From Gemmatimonadales bacterium (GTDB lineage: Bacteria; Gemmatimonadota; Glassbacteria; GWA2-58-10), in contig JAJRTS010000100.1 of the NCBI GenBank assembly GCA_024278175.1, positions 1 to 64,000 of the forward strand: a stretch of 64,000 nucleotides of DNA, written 5' to 3'. Below the pieces are notes generated by a model. It made no database searches, was not told the origin of the DNA, and was given only the letters and a program-made list of their open reading frames with translations. A program made the position numbers and the translations under genes. How positions within the stretch are numbered: position 1 is the first letter of the stretch; each line of letters starts with the position of its first letter. Of the stretch, positions 44,374 to 56,998 are shown in pieces.

Positions 44374-44405
44374 GGGGCGCGCCGCAGGCGCGTCCCGTTT
44401 TTGTT
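44374..44405 (+). terminator. Rho-independent terminator
   Basis: GGGGCGCGCC pairs with GGCGCGTCCC (10 pairs, one G-T) around a GCA loop and is followed by GTTTTTGTTTTT. It lies 47 bases after the stop of the 61-residue gene. Confidence 0.8.
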
Positions 44406-44543
44406 TTTCAGCTGAGAGCCGACTGTGAACATGGCGGAATAGCAGAGTTGGAGCAGCGGGCTGAGCTAGTTATATTCACATTTTGTTTTTCAGTGGTAAC
44501 ATCTATCAAGTAAGGCGTATCGGAAAGTGGAGGAGCACCGGTG

Positions 44544-45698
44544 ATGAGCAGGGAACTGGCGGCAAGGGCGCGGATGCTGCGGCAGTCGGAGATCAGGGCG
44601 ATGACGATCCGGGCGACAGAAAACGGCGGAGTGAACCTTTCGCAGGGGCTGTGCGAGCTGCCCACGCCCGCTGCGGTCAAGGCCGCCGCCTGCCGGGCTA
44701 TCGAGCAGGACTGCAATACGTACGCACCGCTCAACGGCAAACCGGACCTTCGCGCCGGGATCGCCGCGAGGATCAGGAAATTCAACGGGATCGAGGCCGA
44801 CCCCGCCACCGAGATCACCCTGACCAGCGGAGCCACCGGGGCCTATACCTGCGCGCTGATGTCCCTGCTGGAAGCGGGCGAGCGGGTGCTCACGTTCGAG
44901 CCGTTCTACGGCTACCATGTCAATCTGGTGCGCGTGCTGGGTTTCGAGCCGGTGTTCAGCCGCCTGAGGCAGCCGGGTTGGGAAGTGGACTACGACGCTC
45001 TGGAGCGGATGCTGGCCGACGGGGTGCGGGTGCTGGTGCTCAATACGCCCTCGAACCCCTGCGGCAAGGTTTTCTCGCGCGAGGAGTTGGAGAAAATCAG
45101 CGAGCTGTGCGTGGCCCATGACGCCTGGATGATCACGGACGAGATCTACGAGTATATCACGTTTGACGGCCATGAGCATGTCAGCCCGGCCTCGCTGCCG
45201 GGGATGTTCGAGCGCACGGTCACGATCTCCGGTTTCAGCAAAGCGCTGGCGATGACCGGCTGGCGGTTGGGCTGGGCCTCGGGGCCGGCGGAAGTGATCG
45301 AAAAGATGGCCCTGATCTCCGACCTGCTCTATATCTGCGCCCCGCACCCGCTACAGGAGGGAGTCTCCCGGGCGCTGGACGAGTTGGGTGACGGGTATTT
45401 CACTGCCCTGGCCCCGATGTACGACGCCAAGCGCGGGCAGTTGGCGGACGCGTTGAGCGCAAAAGGCTTTCGGCCCCTGCCGCAGCAGGGAACTTATTTC
45501 ATGCTGGCCGATTACAGAGATTTGTACGGCGATATCGGTTCGTTGGCGGCGATGGAGCGTCTGTTCGAGGAGTGCAGGATAGCAAGCGTGCCGGCGGCGA
45601 GTTTTTTCTCCGGCGGCCACGATGAGAGCTGGCTGCGGCTGTGCTTTGCCGTGCGCGAGGAGAACCTGCAGCGGGCCGTGGAGCTGCTGGGGGAGTAG
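44544..45698 (+). CDS. class I/II PLP-dependent aminotransferase
   Basis: This 384-residue fold-type I aminotransferase has the PLP-binding Lys233 in ISGFSKALAMTGWRLGW, NTPSNPCGKV with the conserved Asn, DEIYEY with the Asp-x-x-Tyr pair, and TSGATGA for the phosphate. It opens with the usual N-terminal helix and NLSQGLCELPTP. The ATG at 44544 is 8 bases after AGGAG; a GTG directly before it at 44541 is a weaker option. Substrate cannot be fixed; aspartate, aromatic or kynurenine-type amino donors are all possible in this group. It forms its own transcription unit with a hairpin 17 bases after the stop. Confidence 0.86.
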   Translation: MSRELAARARMLRQSEIRAMTIRATENGGVNLSQGLCELPTPAAVKAAACRAIEQDCNTYAPLNGKPDLRAGIAARIRKFNGIEADPATEITLTSGATGAYTCALMSLLEAGERVLTFEPFYGYHVNLVRVLGFEPVFSRLRQPGWEVDYDALERMLADGVRVLVLNTPSNPCGKVFSREELEKISELCVAHDAWMITDEIYEYITFDGHEHVSPASLPGMFERTVTISGFSKALAMTGWRLGWASGPAEVIEKMALISDLLYICAPHPLQEGVSRALDELGDGYFTALAPMYDAKRGQLADALSAKGFRPLPQQGTYFMLADYRDLYGDIGSLAAMERLFEECRIASVPAASFFSGGHDESWLRLCFAVREENLQRAVELLGE

Positions 45699-45714
45699 TT
45701 GAGAGCTGGTACTT

Positions 45715-45745
45715 ACGCCCGTTTGAATTCATTCAACCGGGCGTT
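45715..45745. repeat. hairpin after the aminotransferase gene
   Basis: ACGCCCG...GTTTGAA and TTCAAC...CGGGCGT pair over 13-14 bases around a short loop. It has no T-run after it, so it is either an RNA-stabilising hairpin or a repeat rather than a standard terminator. Confidence 0.45.
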
Positions 45746-45764
45746 ATGGCCAATGTATGAATAT

Positions 45765-45867
45765 GAGACCTTTGATTTAGTGAGGGGGAGAGAAAAGAAC
45801 TTTTTTTAAAAGGTTTTGTCTCTCCCCCTCACCATTCTTTCAATTCTCTGATTAAATCAAAGGTCTC
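45765..45867. repeat. nested long inverted repeat
   Basis: Outer arms GAGACCTTTGATTTA and TAAATCAAAGGTCTC (15 bases, exact) enclose inner arms GTGAGGGGGAGA and TCTCCCCCTCAC (12 bases, exact). A T7 and AAAA tract lies at the tip. The whole forms a hairpin of about 100 bases in the gap between the converging aminotransferase and ferredoxin genes. It may be a two-way terminator or a MITE. Confidence 0.65.
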
Positions 45868-45925
45868 TTATTGTAAAGCACGCTGTTCTTGAGTTTCGCA
45901 TCCGGCACGCCGTCCGGTAAAACAA

Positions 45926-45960
45926 AAAGGGGACCGCCGTGGATACAGGCGCTCCCCTTT
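45926..45960 (-). terminator. Rho-independent terminator of the ferredoxin gene
   Basis: On the minus strand GGGGAGCGCC pairs with GGCGGTCCCC and is followed by TTTTTGTTTT. It lies 29 bases after the ferredoxin stop codon. Confidence 0.75.
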
Positions 45961-45988
45961 GCTGTCGAAAATGCTTTCAAGACCGTGT

Positions 45989-46186
45989 TCAGTCTTCCTC
46001 GTAATGGATGACCTCTACCGGGCAGCTTTCGGCGGCGTTGACGATGTCTTCCTCGTTGCCGGCCAGAACCGCGTCCTCCTTAACCACCGCCGTGTCGTCA
46101 TCGAGTTCGAAAACGGCCGGGCACTCTTCTTCGCAAAGACCGCAGAGGGTGCACCCTTCTTCAATCCACACTTTCGTGATCGCCAT
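45989..46186 (-). CDS. small ferredoxin
   Basis: This 65-residue acidic protein carries CTLCGLCEEECP near the N terminus (Cys12, 15, 18, 22) and a final CP at residue 55. This fits a single [4Fe-4S] (or 3Fe-4S) cluster ferredoxin with Cys12, 15, 18 and 55 as ligands. It has a strong GAGAGGAG ribosome binding site and its own terminator. It would carry electrons to an unknown partner; the AhbD-like radical SAM enzyme 2 kb away needs a low-potential donor, but a link is only inferred. The N-terminal ITKVWIEEGCTLCGLCEEEC pattern is common in short ferredoxins of anaerobes and others. Confidence 0.87.
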   Translation of the reverse strand: MAITKVWIEEGCTLCGLCEEECPAVFELDDDTAVVKEDAVLAGNEEDIVNAAESCPVEVIHYEED

Positions 46187-46300
46187 GATTAAAACTCCTC
46201 TCTTCGAGTTCTACCGATTGTTGGCTTAGCGGGCGGAACGATCGGCTCCGCCATTTTTACGTAGCGTAATATATAGAATGTTCTCAAAGGGTCAATTGTT

Positions 46301-46936
46301 TCACAATAGTTTTTGTCCTTCGCGTTCCAGTTCCAGCGCCTCCTCCATCGCCAGCCAGGCATCGGCCGGATTGTCGGCCCCTGCCACGGCGCCGATCCCG
46401 CTCACCCCCCAAGCGCCTGAGCGCACCGGCTGCGTGCAGTTTTCCACGGTGATCCCGGCGATAGCGAACACGGGAATTTTTACCGCGTGCGTTACCGAGC
46501 TCAGTCCCTCGAGTCCAATCAGCCGCGTGTCGTGTTTGTGGGCGGTGGGGAAAACGGCTCCCACGCCCAGGTAATTCGCGCCAGCGCGCTGGGCCGCCAA
46601 CGCGGCGTCCGGCTCACGGGCGGTGGCCCCGATAATGAATGTATCGCCGGTGAGCTGGCGGGCCCGGGCCACGGGAAGATCGTTTTCGCCCAGGTGCACA
46701 CCGGCCGCGCCCGCGGCCAGGGCCACATCGAGCCGATCGTTGACCACCACCCGGCAGTGAGCGCCGGCGGCATCGATCACCTGGCTGGCGAACTGAAAAT
46801 ATTGCGCGCCGGTGGCGTTTTTCGCCCGGACCTGGATCATCGAGCAGCCGGCCCCGCCCAGCGCCCCGGCCAGCCGGACAGCCCCCCGCGGGCCGGCGAA
46901 ATCGAGATCGACAATCGGGTAGCACCTGTGTAACAT
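46301..46936 (-). CDS. thiE: thiamine-phosphate synthase
   Basis: This 211-residue TIM-barrel enzyme joins hydroxymethylpyrimidine diphosphate and thiazole phosphate to form thiamine phosphate. Motifs: MIQVRAKN (family form QlReK), VVVNDRLDVALAAGAAGVHLGENDLP, IIGATAREPDAALAAQRAGANYLGVGAVFPT and FAIAGITVEN. The family's second helix and phosphate loops are present. It stands alone and no other thiamine genes are nearby. I looked for a TPP riboswitch in the upstream 150 bases and saw none. The start ATG at 46936 lacks a strong ribosome binding site. Confidence 0.85.
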   Translation of the reverse strand: MLHRCYPIVDLDFAGPRGAVRLAGALGGAGCSMIQVRAKNATGAQYFQFASQVIDAAGAHCRVVVNDRLDVALAAGAAGVHLGENDLPVARARQLTGDTFIIGATAREPDAALAAQRAGANYLGVGAVFPTAHKHDTRLIGLEGLSSVTHAVKIPVFAIAGITVENCTQPVRSGAWGVSGIGAVAGADNPADAWLAMEEALELEREGQKLL

Positions 46937-47086
46937 GATGTAAACCGGTCAGTTGCGGGTTAATGAGCGCTCAGCGGCCCGCCCGACGGTTTTCCCGTAA
47001 GCGGTGACCACAAGAGTATATAAAGGGCAGGAAAATTAGCAAGGGAAAAATCCTGGGACTCCTTCAGAAAAAGGGGTGTGAAACGC

Positions 47087-47115
47087 TTGACATTACCGAG
47101 CGGATTTTGTATATT
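47087..47115 (+). promoter_or_regulatory. rRNA operon promoter P1
   Basis: TTGACA (47087-47092) and TATATT (47110-47115) with a 17-base spacer: nearly perfect sigma-70 consensus, about 380 bases before the 16S gene. The 150 bases before it, back to the thiE start, contain no clear gene. Confidence 0.75.
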
Positions 47116-47184
47116 ACCTTTCCCCCCGCGAATGGGGCTGAAAACGAGTTCCGGCGAGGGTTTAGGAAAAACAGAAGAAAAGCA

Positions 47185-47213
47185 TTGACAGGTTGGCCGG
47201 TTCAGGTTAATTT
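47185..47213 (+). promoter_or_regulatory. rRNA operon promoter P2
   Basis: TTGACA (47185-47190) and TAATTT (47208-47213), 17-base spacer. It lies within a stretch starting AGAAAAGCATTGACAGGTTG that is copied at P3. Confidence 0.65.
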
Positions 47214-47311
47214 GTCGCTCCCTTACGCGACGGACCCGCTGCGGCAAGGAATTGGCAAGAGGCGTCGAAGCGTGATCTGGTGAGGGTTTGAAAAAGAAAA
47301 GAAGAAAAGCA

Positions 47312-47341
47312 TTGACAGGTTGACCGGTTGTAGGTTAACTT
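47312..47341 (+). promoter_or_regulatory. rRNA operon promoter P3
   Basis: TTGACA (47312-47317) and TTAACT or TAACTT (from 47335), with spacers of 17 or 18 bases. The surrounding 50 bases are a near copy of the P2 region (GTCGCTCCCT follows both). Confidence 0.65.
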
Positions 47342-47350
47342 GTCGCTCCC

Positions 47351-47380
47351 TCGACCCAAGTCGAGTCTGCTCTTTGAAAA
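47351..47380 (+). promoter_or_regulatory. rRNA antitermination site (boxB-like hairpin and boxA)
   Basis: TCGACCCAAGTCGA (47351-47364) is a short hairpin and TGCTCTTTGAAAA (47368-47380) closely matches boxA (TGCTCTTTAACAA), the NusB/S10 binding site. Confidence 0.7.
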
Positions 47381-47492
47381 TAATGGTGTATGTGCTGTGC
47401 GAAAACCGCGTTATAGCCGGGTCTCGCAAGAGACCTAACACAGTAATGTAATCCGAACGCGAAAGCGATCGAAATAGAGTCTGATTGAAACT

Positions 47493-49060
<1,568 letters not shown>

Positions 49061-49283
49061 GGCCACTAAAGGTCTTGCACGGCATCAACACAGAAGGAAT
49101 GGCAGAAGGAAAACTGCCGCTCTTTCGGTGCAAAGCATGACCAGTGGTACTCACCATGGACGGTTATGACGAGCGCACAGCCTTACACCATTATTAATAA
49201 ATCTGTCAAACGTTATGGCAACCATGCAAAAGGCGCGTCAGGTTTGAAATCAACTCTGACGTGCATTTTTATGGGTGCCGAGC

Positions 49284-49360
<77 letters not shown>

Positions 49361-49453
49361 AAGAAGGCCATCTGCTGCGGTAAGCGGCGGTTAGCTCGAG
49401 AAGATAAAACGGTCGCTTGCGCTTAAAAGGCAAAAGCGGCTACACGGACAGAT

Positions 49454-49529
49454 GGGGATATAGCTCAAATGGGAGAGCGCCGGCTTTGCAAGCCGGAGGC
49501 TACCGGTTCGATCCCGGTTATCTCCACCA
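49454..49529 (+). tRNA. alaT: tRNA-Ala (TGC)
   Basis: 76 bases with encoded CCA. GGGGATA pairs with TATCTCC (one G-T), anticodon TGC at 49497-49499, and TTCGATCC in the T arm. Second tRNA of the 16S-23S spacer. Confidence 0.95.
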
Positions 49530-49565
49530 TCTGACAGATTGCAGTGCCGACACAGTTTCGGCAAA

Positions 49566-49578
49566 TGTTCTTTGAAAA
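49566..49578 (+). promoter_or_regulatory. second boxA before the 23S gene
   Basis: TGTTCTTTGAAAA is close to the leader boxA at 47368. It sits just before the RNase III stem, as in other rRNA operons. Confidence 0.6.
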
Positions 49579-49596
49579 TCGATTGTCTTGTCAAGA
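49577..49596. repeat. 23S processing stem, left arm
   Basis: These 20 bases (AATCGATTGTCTTGTCAAGA) are exactly complementary to 52696-52715 on the far side of the 23S gene. Further partly paired bases continue inward. This is the stem cut by RNase III. Confidence 0.85.
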
Positions 49597-49624
49597 TACG
49601 AGCCCTAGGTGACCGAGTTTTTCA

Positions 49625-52664
<3,040 letters not shown>

Positions 52665-52695
52665 ATATTCCTTCTTTGTCACTTAGGCGCTCGTG

Positions 52696-52715
52696 TCTTG
52701 ACAAGACAATCGATT
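52696..52715. repeat. 23S processing stem, right arm
   Basis: Exact complement of 49577-49596. Together they bring the ends of the 23S precursor into one stem. Confidence 0.85.
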
Positions 52716-52728
52716 TTCAATTCATCTT

Positions 52729-52846
52729 TGCCGGTGACTACAGCGAAGGGGAAACACCCGTTACCATTCCGAACACGGCAGTTAAGCCCTTCTGCGCTGA
52801 TGGTACTGCGCGGGTAACCGCGTGGGAGAGTAGGTCGTTGCCGGCT
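52729..52846 (+). rRNA. rrf: 5S ribosomal RNA
   Basis: About 118 bases. It has TGCCGGTGAC at the start pairing with GTTGCCGGC at the end, and the conserved CCGTTACCATTCCGAACACGG and GTGGGAGAGTAGG regions. Ends are approximate. Confidence 0.94.
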
Positions 52847-52854
52847 TTTTACTT

Positions 52855-52889
52855 AAAGCCCCGTCCTTACTAAAGGATGGGGCTTTTTG
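52855..52889 (+). terminator. rRNA operon terminator
   Basis: AAAGCCCCGTCCTT pairs with AAGGATGGGGCTTT around a short loop, followed by TTG. It ends the rRNA operon 9 bases after the 5S gene. Confidence 0.85.
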
Positions 52890-52992
52890 TTTATATCTGC
52901 CAGACTCGTCTGGCGCAAATAAACGCAAGTAGTTATTTTGTTCAGTTCATGTAATCAATTGTTAACTGGTTGACCGTATTGGGGAGAGACAG

Positions 52993-54189
52993 ATGGTTGC
53001 CGGCGGGGAGAATAACTACGACTACCTCATCATCGGCGGCGGCATTGTCGGCTCCTCCATCGCCCGTGAGTTGGCCGCACGCGGCGCGGGCAGCGTGGCC
53101 GTGCTGGACAAGGAACCCCGGCTGGGGCTGCACGCCTCCGGGCGCAACAGCGGCGTGCTCCACTCCGGGATCAACCAGAAACCCGGTTCGCTCAAGGCGC
53201 GGATGGCCGTGGAGGGCAACCGGTTCGCGCGCGAGTTCTGCAAAGAACACAACGTACGCATGCAAGAGTGCGGCACGCTCGTGGTCAGCCGCAACGAACG
53301 TGAACTGGCCGTGCTGAATACGCTGCTGGAGATGGGCAAGGCGGCCGGGGTCGAAGGCCTGAGAATAATCGGCCGCGATGAACTCTCGGAGCGGGAACCC
53401 TCGGCCGTGGGCGATAACGCCCTGCTCAGCCCCAACGGCGCGATAGTCGACAGCGAGGCGTTCGTGCGTGCGGTGGCCGGTGACGCTCAGGCAAAGGGCG
53501 CGCGGTTCGTGATGAACGCGGAAGTCACTGCAATCCGCGAACGAACTGTGATCAGCAAGGCAGAAAATTTCGAGGCGGGCCACGTTATCAACTGCGCGGG
53601 TCTCTATTCGGACAGGATTGCGGCGATGATGGGCGCGGGCAAGGGCTGCCGGATTATCCCCTTCCGTGGCGAGTACATGGAAATCACCGGGCTGCCCGTG
53701 AACTCGATGATCTACCAGGCGCCGGATCTTCGCTACCCGTTTCTCGGCGTGCATTTTACCAGAACGGTTGATGGCCGGGTGCTGGCCGGGCCCACGGCAA
53801 TGCTCTCTTTCGGCCGCGAGGCCTACGACAAGCGGATCGTTCCCGGCGAGAGCATCGGCATGATCGCCAGTGTTAACTTCTGGCGCCTGGTCTTAAGCGG
53901 CGAGTTTCTGCGTCTGGTCTGGCACAACGGCAAAATATCGTTCTCCGACCGCGCATTCCTGGCCGAGATCCGCACACTCGCGCCGGACGTGGAAATGAGC
54001 CGGCTTAAACCCTACCGCTCGGGAATCCGGGCCCAGATGGTCGACCGCCGCGGCAGGATGGTTAATGACATGGTTGTCGAGTACCTGCCCGCCGGCAGCA
54101 CGCATATCCTCAACGCCGTCTCACCGGGCATGACCGCCGCCCTGGCGTTCGCCGCTCACGTGGTGGATCGGATCGTCGCTTCGCCGTAG
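52993..54189 (+). CDS. lhgO: L-2-hydroxyglutarate oxidase
   Basis: This 398-residue FAD enzyme oxidises L-2-hydroxyglutarate to 2-oxoglutarate, passing electrons to the quinone pool. The FAD-binding stretch is DYLIIGGGIVGSSIARELA, and ASGRNSGVLHSGINQKPGSL is the family signature. The inner part carries VINCAGLYSDRIA and ends RSGIRAQMVDRRGRMVND and AVSPGMTAALAFA. Length is close to the usual 400-420. The ATG at 52993 follows GGGGAGAG. It stands alone after the rRNA operon. It has no signal peptide and is probably bound at the inner face of the membrane. Confidence 0.86.
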   Translation: MVAGGENNYDYLIIGGGIVGSSIARELAARGAGSVAVLDKEPRLGLHASGRNSGVLHSGINQKPGSLKARMAVEGNRFAREFCKEHNVRMQECGTLVVSRNERELAVLNTLLEMGKAAGVEGLRIIGRDELSEREPSAVGDNALLSPNGAIVDSEAFVRAVAGDAQAKGARFVMNAEVTAIRERTVISKAENFEAGHVINCAGLYSDRIAAMMGAGKGCRIIPFRGEYMEITGLPVNSMIYQAPDLRYPFLGVHFTRTVDGRVLAGPTAMLSFGREAYDKRIVPGESIGMIASVNFWRLVLSGEFLRLVWHNGKISFSDRAFLAEIRTLAPDVEMSRLKPYRSGIRAQMVDRRGRMVNDMVVEYLPAGSTHILNAVSPGMTAALAFAAHVVDRIVASP

Positions 54190-54218
54190 CAGTGTCAGCT
54201 TGCGCGCGGTGAACCGCT

Positions 54219-55508
54219 TTACCGCGCCGCTTCCCCCCGCCGTTCCCCGCTAGCCTCGTACGGTCCGTGGACGGATTTCACCCGGCAGATGGCGTCCGAG
54301 TCGTCGAGCACGATCACCCGGTAGCTGCCGCCGCCGGGGGCGACCCGCACCACGATGTGCCCCTGGCTGCTGGCGAAATTTTCCGTGGCGTAGCCCATCA
54401 CGATCCGCGTGGCATCCATGAAGTTGGTGATAAACAGCTCCCGCGGCCCCGGATACAGCTTCCGCGAGACCAGCCGCCGGTAAACGCCGGGGGCGGGATG
54501 GCCGGGCGACCATGACTGGATGATATGGACCCGGGGCCTGAGCGTGCGCAGGAAAAATTCGTTTGCCGCATCGACAAAACCGTGATGGTCGAGCACGTGA
54601 ACATCCACCGCCCCGACCGCTTTCGCCACCGGAGTTTCCAGGTCTCCCCACGCCGGCGCTCCCGGCCACTGGTAGCCCGGCAGGTCGCCGCCGGTATAAT
54701 AATCGAATTTCCCGTAGCTTAATTTCAGCACCGTGGAAAACATGTTTTCGTTGAGTTGGTCCTCCCAGTCGGCATCTTCCGGAATATCCCCGGCCGCTGG
54801 AAGATGGTTTTTTGTCCCGGCCCCCTCGCCGGTCCAGACATGGCCGTTGACCGCGATGTTGCGCACACTGAACTTCGGGTAGCTCCCGCGGTCGTGGACG
54901 AGCACGATCTGGTCGTCCCGCCCGGCGGTGAACCTTTCGGCCACCAGGGCGTTGCGGCTGATCTGCCAGTCGAGAAATTTCCTGTAGTTGGCCACCATCT
55001 CGTTATCAAGCGGCAGGGGATAGTTGTAATCCGGCCAGCCACGATCGAGAATTTTGTTGATTTTTATGTTCTCGCCCACCTCGGTAATCCCGCTGAGCAG
55101 ATAACCGCCCGCCGCTGAAACGGCTGAGTTCGCCCCCGGCTGGCCCATGTGGTCGCCGTGGAAATGGGTTATCAGCGCGTAGTCGAGCAGCGGCTCGTCC
55201 CGCTGTTTCAGCACCCGCCTGATATATTCCGCTATCCAGCGCCCGGGAGTGCGGGAACTGTCCGGTTTCTGCGCGCACACTCTCGGACCTGTCCTGGCGG
55301 TAGCCCCGGCGTCGACAAGCATGGTCGTGCCGTCGGGAAGCACGAGCAGGGCGGCTTCTCCCCTGCCGGTGTTGATATGATGAATGTCGAGTGTCCCCGC
55401 GCTCCAGTCCGGCAACGGCTCGCCCACCTCCTGGGCCGGAGCGGGGTGCGCAAACAGAAAAACAGCCAGCCAGAGCACCGCCGTCACCGACCGGACAGAA
55501 TCACGCAT
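54219..55508 (-). CDS. exported metallo-beta-lactamase-fold hydrolase
   Basis: This 429-residue protein has a signal peptide (cut near AHPAPAQ) and a metallo-beta-lactamase domain related to the ComEC/Rec2 C-terminal domain: LDIHHINTGRGEAALLVLPDGTTMLVDAG, then the metal site HFHGDHMG, and VDVHVLDHHGFVDA further on. Residues 330-429 form a beta-rich end. I chose the ATG at 55508, 6 bases after GGAGG, where the signal peptide begins. It probably acts outside the cytoplasm; phosphodiesters or other esters are possible substrates. The gene is not linked to an operon. Confidence 0.78.
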   Translation of the reverse strand: MRDSVRSVTAVLWLAVFLFAHPAPAQEVGEPLPDWSAGTLDIHHINTGRGEAALLVLPDGTTMLVDAGATARTGPRVCAQKPDSSRTPGRWIAEYIRRVLKQRDEPLLDYALITHFHGDHMGQPGANSAVSAAGGYLLSGITEVGENIKINKILDRGWPDYNYPLPLDNEMVANYRKFLDWQISRNALVAERFTAGRDDQIVLVHDRGSYPKFSVRNIAVNGHVWTGEGAGTKNHLPAAGDIPEDADWEDQLNENMFSTVLKLSYGKFDYYTGGDLPGYQWPGAPAWGDLETPVAKAVGAVDVHVLDHHGFVDAANEFFLRTLRPRVHIIQSWSPGHPAPGVYRRLVSRKLYPGPRELFITNFMDATRIVMGYATENFASSQGHIVVRVAPGGGSYRVIVLDDSDAICRVKSVHGPYEASGERRGEAAR

Positions 55509-55869
55509 GGAAGGCCTCCACTGGTGTAACCCGTTATCAGGCAGGATAAATGAAACCGGATCAGTCACAGACAATCTGCTATAAAGTCCGGCCAAAAGCA
55601 AGCAGCCGGGCCGGTGCGCTCCCGCCGCGGTTTAGCCCGTGCGGAACAGCCTGTGGCGGTTCAGGAATTTCATTTCCCCTTGTAGTATTGCGCATTTTTA
55701 AAACACTGAGTGCGTATCCGCACGGCCCGTCCGCACGGACTGAAATTTTCCTGCGCCCATAACCGTAAGCCAATAGTTCAGTTACGCCGTATGGTTGTGT
55801 TCCCGGCACGGTGGCACAGAATATGAATACACAATAGAAAGGCACACATTTTTCCTCAAGGGGCCCCCA
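55509..55869. other. intergenic region with two short palindromes
   Basis: This 360-base gap lies between divergent genes. GTGCGTATCCGCAC (55710-55723) and GTCCGCACGGAC (55729-55740) are adjacent palindromes that could be operators or hairpins in the leader of the response regulator gene. There is no credible gene. A sequence near 55808 (GGTGGCAC) recalls a sigma-54 -24 box but lacks the -12 GC. Confidence 0.4.
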
Positions 55870-56373
55870 ATGCACCTGATGATAATAGAAGATGACAAGG
55901 CTGCGGCTTACAGCCTTAAGGAATATTTCGGTCGGGTCGGCTACGAGAGCGACGTGTTTACCAATCCACGCGAGGGAGTGCGGGCTTTTAAGCTGGGCGG
56001 CTACGATACCGTGCTGACCGATATTAAAATGCCGGGACTCAACGGTCTGGAAGTTCTCGAGGAGGTTCGCTCGCAGGACCCGGCGGCCCGCGTGATTATC
56101 ATGACCGGTTACGCGGATCTCGAAATCGCGATTGCCGCGGTCAATTCCGGCGCCTATGCATTTTTCCGCAAGCCCCTGGAATTGGACAAGGTGAAAGAGT
56201 GCCTGCAGAAAATCAACAGGCAAAAAGAGCGGGAGCGACATACAAAGGACCTGGGTAACGAGCTGATGAAACTTTGCATGGAACTCAAGGAATTTGAAAA
56301 AGCCATCGGTTCCCCGCGTGGTCTTGAAGGCGGGACTGCTCATGGTAAGGGTGCCAATCGTGCTGATATCTGA
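55870..56373 (+). CDS. single-domain response regulator (CheY-like)
   Basis: This 167-residue protein has a receiver domain at residues 1-120: acidic pocket EDD near the N terminus, phospho-acceptor Asp in VLTDIKMPG, Thr in IIMTGYAD and Lys in FFRKPLELDKV. The tail of about 45 residues is charged and helical with no DNA-binding or enzyme domain. It lies 23 bases before a CheW gene and probably forms an operon with CheW and CheR. No kinase gene is seen nearby. The first long frame could start at 55795, but the ATG at 55870 gives a standard receiver opening MHLMIIEDD. Confidence 0.84.
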   Translation: MHLMIIEDDKAAAYSLKEYFGRVGYESDVFTNPREGVRAFKLGGYDTVLTDIKMPGLNGLEVLEEVRSQDPAARVIIMTGYADLEIAIAAVNSGAYAFFRKPLELDKVKECLQKINRQKERERHTKDLGNELMKLCMELKEFEKAIGSPRGLEGGTAHGKGANRADI

Positions 56374-56396
56374 ACTGCTCGACAGGAGGCTTTATA

Positions 56397-56936
56397 ATGT
56401 CGGATGAGCAAAAGATAGAAGAACTGAACAAGCAAATGGCCCAGCAGGAAGCTCTCGTTTCCAAAATTGCAGAGGGCGAAACAACCACGGACGGAAAGTA
56501 CCTTACTTTCAAGCTGGCCAATGAAGTCTACGGCTTGGAAATTCTCAGAGTGCGCGAGATTATCGGTGTGCTGCCGATTACCCGCGTACCCCGGATGCCG
56601 GAGCATGTCCGCGGCGTGATAAACCTGCGCGGCAAGGTCATTCCGGTTATTGACCTGCGGGCCAAGTTCAGCATGGAGATCGCCGAGGAAACCAGCGAGA
56701 CCTGCATCATTGTTGTCGATGCCGAGGATGGCAACGGGGATGTGCTGATCGGGATCCTGGTCGACAGTGTCAGCGAGGTGCTGGATATCAGCGAAAAGAA
56801 TATCGAGGAGACGCCCGAGATGGGTTCGGCAATCGATACCGGCTATATCTCCGGGATCGGTAAGGCGGCGGGAAAGGTGGTTATTCTATTGAATATCGGA
56901 CGTGTGCTGGATACCAGGGAAGTCACGATTCAGTAA
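56397..56936 (+). CDS. cheW: chemotaxis coupling protein CheW
   Basis: This 179-residue protein starts at ATG after AGGAGG. An N-terminal helix of about 30 residues comes before the CheW SH3-like fold: YLTFKLANEVYGLEILRVREII, then GVINLRGKVIPVIDLRAKF, GILVDSVSEVLDI and VVILLNIGRVL. CheW normally couples CheA kinase to receptors. Neither CheA nor a receptor is in this window, so the array must be encoded elsewhere. It lies between the receiver gene and cheR with short gaps. Confidence 0.9.
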   Translation: MSDEQKIEELNKQMAQQEALVSKIAEGETTTDGKYLTFKLANEVYGLEILRVREIIGVLPITRVPRMPEHVRGVINLRGKVIPVIDLRAKFSMEIAEETSETCIIVVDAEDGNGDVLIGILVDSVSEVLDISEKNIEETPEMGSAIDTGYISGIGKAAGKVVILLNIGRVLDTREVTIQ

Positions 56937-56998
56937 GCAGAGTATTTTACAGGTAAACGGATTCAAGGCCTTTGTCTCAACCGCCCAGGGAAAAAGAG

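Noticed and set aside
46937-47086. Possible TPP riboswitch upstream of thiE
   Set aside because: I looked for the conserved CTGAGA and pairing regions on the minus strand and found none.
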